DNA from: Ectobius pallidus
Taxonomy: Eukaryota; Arthropoda; Insecta; Blattodea; Ectobiidae
Assembly (NCBI GenBank): GCA_964059195.1
Contig: CAXKWD010000009.1
Coordinates: 45,603,160-45,667,159 of the forward strand
Length of the DNA: 64,000 bases
Direction: 5' to 3'
Part shown: piece after piece, positions 58,305-64,000 of the stretch
How the letters are laid out: each line of letters starts with the position of its first letter
Position numbering within the stretch: position 1 is the first letter of the stretch
The notes under the pieces: generated by a model
The model's input: the letters and a program-made list of their open reading frames with translations, nothing else
Told to the model about the DNA's origin: nothing
The model's database searches: none
Position numbers and translations under genes: made by a program

Positions 58305-58828
58305 TGCTTTTAGTTGTTTGACCATACTATAATACGCTCATTACATGTGAAGTAACACTATCATTAATGATATCCATTTCGAAATAGATTTTCGTTTAAC
58401 ACAGGTATTATCGAACACGGAACGATCTTGAAACCTTCAGAACAGCAAATCAAACTGCGTAATAAACATCCTGCATTTAAAATAAAATAAATTCTATTGT
58501 GCATTTGTTGTGCAAATGAGTGCATTTCGCCTTGTAAAAATCCGTTCCTTTCAAGAAAACGGCCAATAACAAGTTTCGACTTGACAGTACGGTACCCCAT
58601 CAGATGCCATCTATCGCACAAGACAAGAACCACAACAACTTGTCTACCAGCTGATTGCAGCTATCAGCCGATTTTTTTAATGAATCAAAACTTAAACATT
58701 TAATTACGGTCGAACAAAAACAGTCGTATGCAACTGGCCTATAAAGGTAATTAAAATAGGCCTACTTCTATGACAATTATGCAACTAGCTTTGCTACTAT
58801 CTTAATAAATACCTTTATAGGCTCGTTG
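58305..58828 (+). repeat. Dispersed repeat ending GCTCGTTGCATAATGTAC, copy 3
   Basis: The most complete copy: TTGACCATACTATAATACG, TTTAACACAGGTATTATCG, GATGCCATCTATCGCAC, CGAACAAAAACAGTCG and the shared right end. The 89-codon minus-strand frame inside is not recognised. Confidence 0.65.
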
Positions 58829-60131
58829 CATAATGTACTTTTGACTACCGTGCGACATTACCACGCTGCTACGTACAAGAGAGTAGTTTATTGAAACTTC
58901 GGCAATAGGCTTACGTATAATATACGCTGGCCTACATTACAGTATAATATTTGTTTTGAAAGGCTCGAGATAATGAATTATATATAATGATGACAATGTT
59001 TAGATTTGCCTGTTTAAGTGCCTATTTTTAATAGTTTTAATCCCTTTTAGCGTTTAACATTCGGTCTCTAGTCTCCATAATATATTGGTCAACATCAGGG
59101 ATCAAAGTCGTGCCTCTGAAATGCAAGTAATTCACCAGACACTTGCTCTAACTTACACGTTGGTAGATGGGATAAGATAGAGCAAGCCTATGTACAATTA
59201 GGTTAACATGTTGTCAGTGATTCCGAAGCACATAATAACTCTGCATTATTTAAGGTTGTCTGCACCGACCATCTTGAATGACGTTGTCAACCAGGACTAA
59301 TGTGACACTTAAAGCTAAAGGCATAGCTACATAATAAATGTCTGTGTTTTGTTAAAAGGAATGCTAAGAAAGCCAATGTGTCTCGGCATGGGCTATAAAC
59401 AGGTTTAATTACTCATTTAAATCTTTGTAACATTTATATTTAATATCTTGGTGCGTATAACCGGATCTACTGGTCTTCCGAAATTTAATCTGGGTAACAA
59501 ATCTTGAGATACGGTAACAGTAAAATATATTAAAACAAACATTAAAAAAAACTATGGTCAGCGAATCCAGCTCTGTAGTGGAATCTTGTCTTAAAAATAA
59601 TTCGAGTTGTATACGTGTTAGTATAAAATTATGAAGATTTCCAACAGATATAACTAGGAACCTGATTTTTTGGTGAAATAAAACGGCTGACATCGGTATT
59701 AACTTTCTCTCATTTGGGTTGCTATTTCTCGAAATAAGCTGTTCTACAGACGACTATTTTGGACAGAGAGAAAGTTTACTCTTTTCTTTAAGTTTACATT
59801 AATATTCAAATAGAAAATTATTATAAAACATTATTTTGCAATGGAAATATTTTTTGTTAGTCTGTGTTAAGATATAAAACACAATTAGAATATGCCATAT
59901 GCAGGGATTTTGATTTTTTATTATTCTATCTGTGATATTTCAATTTTCTTTTTAACTAAGTTCTACTGTTTGTATAACTTCTATCGTGTGGCAGCCACTA
60001 TGAGGGAAGTTTTTATTAATAAAAAGCAGGCATTTGCATACAGAAGTGACAATCACGTTCCATGAATATGGAATATGTTCAATGCCAATCATTGCTGTAA
60101 TCGATGGCATATTTCGCATTTATTCACTAAC
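58829..60131. other. No gene recognised
   Basis: AT-rich sequence with no element ends and no coding domain that I can name. Confidence 0.4.
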
Positions 60132-61449
60132 TAGCTGACCCATCAATGCTTCGCATTGTTAGATTTATGTATATATATAGGTTAAGTGAACACAATTTAA
60201 AGTCGATTCGATGTACTTCTATAAATCATCAGCCGTCCAGCCAACACGGTGGACGTATTTATATTCCACATAACTTACTCCTTCACCCGTAGTTTACTCT
60301 GATTATGTCTTAAAAATTTAATCTTTCTCTTTCAATTTTGGCAAACATACAGTAAATAGCTGGGCGTAGGGGATGCATTCGCTCGTCTCACGCAGCGGGT
60401 CCGATTCGAATGCTGGTCGGGACAGGTTACCTAGGTAGAGCTTTTCCCGGGATTTTTCCTCACCTGTGAGACAAATGTCTGGTAACTTTAGGCCCTGGTT
60501 GTCTCCGGATATCATCTGGCAGCCATTATCATCCTCATCCATCCTTGCCTTGTTCAGAGCGAGTGTGTGAATGTTGTATCTCGTCCTATATCTTTGTGTT
60601 GTCTTGAAGGTGGCCCCGGCATTTGGCTGATCACTCATCCGGGAGGCCCTCCATGTCCTTGTCTGGTCAAAAAGTATGTATGTGAGCCATAGATAATCCC
60701 TCTCCCGACAGGTCGCGGTCCTGTAAGGGCCGGGCAACGTGGGTCGCTTAAATGACCCCAAAAGGGAGGGGTAAAAACTAAGGTACAGATAGATAGATAA
60801 TTTGGAAAATAGAAATTAATCATGAAATTATATCTATTGATACTGTATGAACTACCTGGGGGTAAAGGCGGTCGGTGCGTAACGCTGACAACCTTACCAC
60901 CTTCACGTTCCGAGTGTCTAAAAATCCGGGAGCCTACACTTCTTGGAACCCTCTGGGCCCCCATGGCCTGTAATAGGGAACACATTACTTACTATCTTTT
61001 GCAATACAGTCCTAGGCTAGCTATAAGAAAAGAGTTCAACTCTTAAGAGTAGAACCCAGGACCTTTTAAATTTACTTCGTGTCAAAAAATAGTTAATAAT
61101 AATCAATAGGAATTCTATTGATAGCCTTTCTCATAATTTTATATCTATTAGGACTAGGTCTACATGAAATCATAGTGTCATGCAAAGCCACCTGTGTAGT
61201 TTAAAAAAATAATGTTGCCATGGGGATTGTGTACATGCAGTATGAATTCTTTTTGGTGAATATCATAACTTTACAACCCTATTTTGGCCCTTATAGGCCC
61301 TTAGAGGCCAAAGATTTTGAAATCCTTTCTTAGTGCGCATCTAGAGCCTAGTAGCAATATGTGTACCAAGTTTCACGTTCCTAGGCTGTATGGTTTTTGA
61401 GAAAGTGTGATCAGTCAGTCAGTGGGTTTTGGCTTTTATATATAGAGAT
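60132..61449. repeat. Dispersed repeat (ACTAGCTGACCC...CAGTCAGTCAGTGGG), interrupted by a SINE
   Basis: Starts CTAGCTGACCCATCAATGCT next to a small hairpin (AATGCTTCGCATT) and ends with TGTACCAAGTTTCACGTTCC, a CAGT run and TATATATAGAG. The end layout resembles 6123-6625. The SINE at 60362-60782 is nested inside. The class is unknown. Confidence 0.5.
60362..60782 (+). repeat. tRNA-derived SINE, ~420 bp, copy 2
   Basis: Same body as 31755-32190. The tRNA-derived head is recognisable (GGGGATGCATTCGCTCGTCT, then a B box damaged to CGATTCGAATGC). Ends AAAAGGGAGGGGTAAAAACT and a (GATA)n tail. Confidence 0.85.
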
Positions 61450-62167
61450 TTCGTTAAATCCTACTGATTTTGCAATATTTCGTAATTTGATAAACACCTA
61501 TAAAACTAAATACAGTGAAGGAAAGCTATTTTGTAAAATTTCGCTCCTAGATATAAGAAAGTGCTTATAAGTGTGAAATTGTAATAAGGGATGCGATTTC
61601 TGAATTTTAGCAATGCCGGAATACTATATACAGAATGGAAGTAGTATAGCTGTGCAGATTAAAGGGGGCAGTAGATAATTTTAAAATAAATATGAACCCC
61701 ATTTGGAGTTTTGTGATTTAGTCCACTGTTAAACATATACAGTAATTATATTATTAATTTCCGCAGAAATGCAACAGCGCACTGTCAGATCGTCGATACG
61801 GAGGCACTGAGCTCGTCTTTCATTCATACAAAACACACACTAGCCTACATGAAGGAAAACGATTGACATTGCCAAACTTTGTGAAGTAGGCCTACATGGT
61901 CCCCGTAATAATTTTTGTATTTAATTTGCACGAAAACTACCACCTTTACAGAAAAACAATAAAGGGAAAATTTATTTCCTACTATTTCCTCTGGCCTCTG
62001 CTGAAGTGAAAAGGAACAATGCGGATAAAGCAATAAGTAAAGCACGGTTAAATTTTAAGGACTTTTTTCTGAGATAAGTAGGTCTACTCAGAGACAAAAA
62101 AATACCGGTATTTGAATTTTTGTTTGTTTTAACTAAAGGAATAAGCTGTTAAAATCTACACACTCTG
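61450..62167. other. No gene recognised
   Basis: No element ends or coding domains seen. Confidence 0.4.
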
Positions 62168-62175
62168 TATAAGAT

Positions 62176-62555
62176 CAGTGCTTTAGTTGGGCCGGTACGC
62201 ACCGGTACTGCGTACCGGTACAAAATTATTTTCCTTCTATCATACCGGGAAAAATATGTGCTCCGGTACGTCGTACTGGCAGTACAGGAACGATATTGTC
62301 CTAAAATACTTATTAAATGTCCAATTCACAAGAGTGTATTTGTTAATAATGACAAACACTATTAAATTCGCAATAGATATGCGTTCTAATCTTCACCTTC
62401 GTGCGCATTTCTACAATAATTACTTTCTCCTTAGATTACATGTTGGCTATCCTGATAAGATGCTCGGTTTTTTAAAACTCTTTTGTATGAGGCGATATGG
62501 AAAATTTTGAAGTAAGGTGAGTACCCCCATAAAATATTTTCCAACTAAAGCACTG
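62176..62555. mobile_element. hAT MITE, 380 bp
   Basis: TIR CAGTGCTTTAGTTGG / CCAACTAAAGCACTG and an identical 8-bp duplication tataagat at 62168-62175 and 62556-62563. It is the short form of the element at 11312-12547, nearly identical to that element's outer parts and lacking its middle. The 107-codon frame across it has no recognised domain. Confidence 0.93.
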
Positions 62556-62563
62556 TATAAGAT

Positions 62564-64000
62564 ATATGTACTTATAAAAATCAGTTATCAATGGTAGACA
62601 ATAATGCACCAACGGCAAGACAATATATAAGTATGTGTATCGTTTTAAAAAGGACATTCACTGCAACAAGCTATCAATAAATTACATTGCGCAGGAATTT
62701 TATAGGAGGAAACCTCTATAATAGGGTAGTTTAAAATGTTATTTTTCTGTAATCCTTATGTACCAAACTCATGCTGAATTCATGACTCATCCGTCGAATA
62801 ATTAGGGCTCTATGCACTGTGTCTGGCCAGTTGTTAGTGAAAAATTGGTATTGAGGCACGACATCTAAAATATGTATGTGACTGCAATATACATAGGTAC
62901 AGTCTTAAGTGATTTTGGACAGATGTGTTCTATTTTTAAAAACTACAAAATATCGACTTCCTTTCATTGTAATTGACTACAGAAAAACTAGAGTCCTTTT
63001 AAAAATTCAGTACGTGCATATTGCCGCCTAAGAATAAATAAGTATCAAAATTCATTGATAATGTTTTCATTTTAAACCACTTGCAATTAAATTATTAAGT
63101 TCAGTGCATAATAAAACAGGCTTATCTTGCAATCATTTATCATAGGTAATAATTCCACGAGAGTTGACGAGTTATCGATAGATTCGCGACTACGTAGCAG
63201 GAGCGAATTTATCTGATGAAACTCGTCAACTCGAGTTGGATTTATTAAGATTATTCCATGAATAAAAATGTATACAAATATACAAATAGTAATTACTTTC
63301 GTGCTTTGTTGTATAAAAACAAAACTAACAGCTGCGAGTCACGGTCTACTATGAATCAACCATCCATGAATCGATTCGAGTTACCATGTTGTATCCAGGG
63401 CTACCAATAGTGCATATAAGACATAGTTAACTTAATTCATGTAAGCTAACAGCAGAACAGAATAAAAGCACACGAACTGGCTTGCACCGAATCGAAATTG
63501 TGTTCTTAATCAATGTACATTTCTATCATTTCAATTTCCAAACAAGTTAGGTTGTATAAAATGATCTGATTTCGTACCGCTTAGTGGCAGCATCTGACTA
63601 TTAAACACTGCACACTGATTCTTGCGTGTCCAGTCACGAGCAGCACGTTTTATCCCGATAAAACGCCATCATCGCGATTCCTACAAGAATATTGTAAGAT
63701 AAACGGCCGCGATATACCGAGGAATTGCTAAACGTTATTGGTCAATATCAAACACGCGGCGTATGAGTGGGATAGTCAATATAAATGTATACGCAATATT
63801 TATAAGAAGTTCTTAAACAAATAAAAATGTATCGTATAAATATATTTACGTAAAGAAATACTTATGAAAATTGTATAATTAAGATGGGTGAATACATATT
63901 TTATCTTGCAACATAAAAAGGCGTATTTACTCAAAATTAACGTCACTAAATTTACTATAGTCTTGTGGCTCAAATGTTATAACTTGTTATAATATAATAT
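62564..64000. other. No gene recognised; one hairpin
   Basis: Apart from the hairpin at 63162-63233, I recognise no element or coding domain in this last stretch. Confidence 0.4.
63162..63233. repeat. Imperfect inverted repeat (hairpin)
   Basis: GAGTTGACGAGTT is matched by AACTCGTCAACTC about 45 bases later, and an inner pair GATTCGC/GCGAATT extends the fold. It may be the core of a small foldback element. Confidence 0.6.

Noticed and set aside
60318..60985. 147- and 116-codon minus-strand frames
   Set aside because: They cover the SINE copy and flank. Their shared sequence with the frame at 31914-32213 comes from the repeat.

Overview
This is non-coding, AT-rich animal nuclear DNA, almost certainly from an insect. 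The repeat and transposase content, and the very frequent octamer TAGGCCTA, remind me of cockroach (Blattodea) genomic sequence. That species guess is recollection rather than proof. I found no complete host gene. Nearly everything recognisable is mobile DNA, much of it bounded by terminal inverted repeats (TIRs) and target-site duplications (TSDs) that I could read directly. Layout: 1-3.1 kb, nothing recognised beyond microsatellites. 3.1-4.4 kb, an interspersed repeat with tandem subunits, whose second copy lies at 15.25-17.1 kb. 5.16-9.93 kb, a nested stack: a PIF/Harbinger-like element (TAA TSD) holds a hAT-type element (TSD attatgag), which holds a TTAA-site element, which holds an older transposase-bearing element. 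Two tRNA-derived SINEs also lie in the outer element. 11.3-12.5 kb, a hAT-type element carrying an ISXO2/Merlin-like transposase fragment; a short copy without it lies at 62.2 kb. 15.5-16.1 kb, a hAT MITE that preserves the empty site for the nested TTAA element. 21.8 kb, a possible isolated host exon. The centrepiece is 23.2-31.5 kb: a hAT-like element of about 8.2 kb (near-perfect 8-bp TSD) whose cargo is a giant palindrome. Two 3,525-bp arms, 23406-26930 and 26966-30490, mirror each other around a 35-bp spacer with no length difference. Each arm carries a tandem array of about 394-bp units alternating in two types. Directly next to the right arm is a 66-nt antisense copy of initiator tRNA-Met including the post-transcriptional CCA, lacking exactly the first nine tRNA nucleotides. 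This looks like a fossil of tRNA-primed reverse transcription followed by fold-back second-strand synthesis. 31.7-45 kb holds a SINE, a repeat family ending in GCTCGTTGCATAATGTAC, a possible LTR/primer-binding-site remnant, a 194-bp hAT MITE, an internally deleted mariner, and an IS630/Tc1-like element that keeps only a DNA-binding domain. 45.97-48.72 kb is a nearly full-length ZBED/hAT transposon with a perfect TSD and a transposase broken by three frameshifts. A Tc1/IS630 transposase tail lies at 49 kb, and a 5'-truncated R1-like LINE with an open 594-codon reverse transcriptase at 51.6-53.75 kb. 54-64 kb holds more dispersed repeats, a SINE copy and tail, a 380-bp MITE and a hairpin. The elements do not form a pathway. 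The window is a record of successive insertions, in which autonomous-type transposases are mostly decayed and short derivatives have kept their ends or DNA-binding parts.
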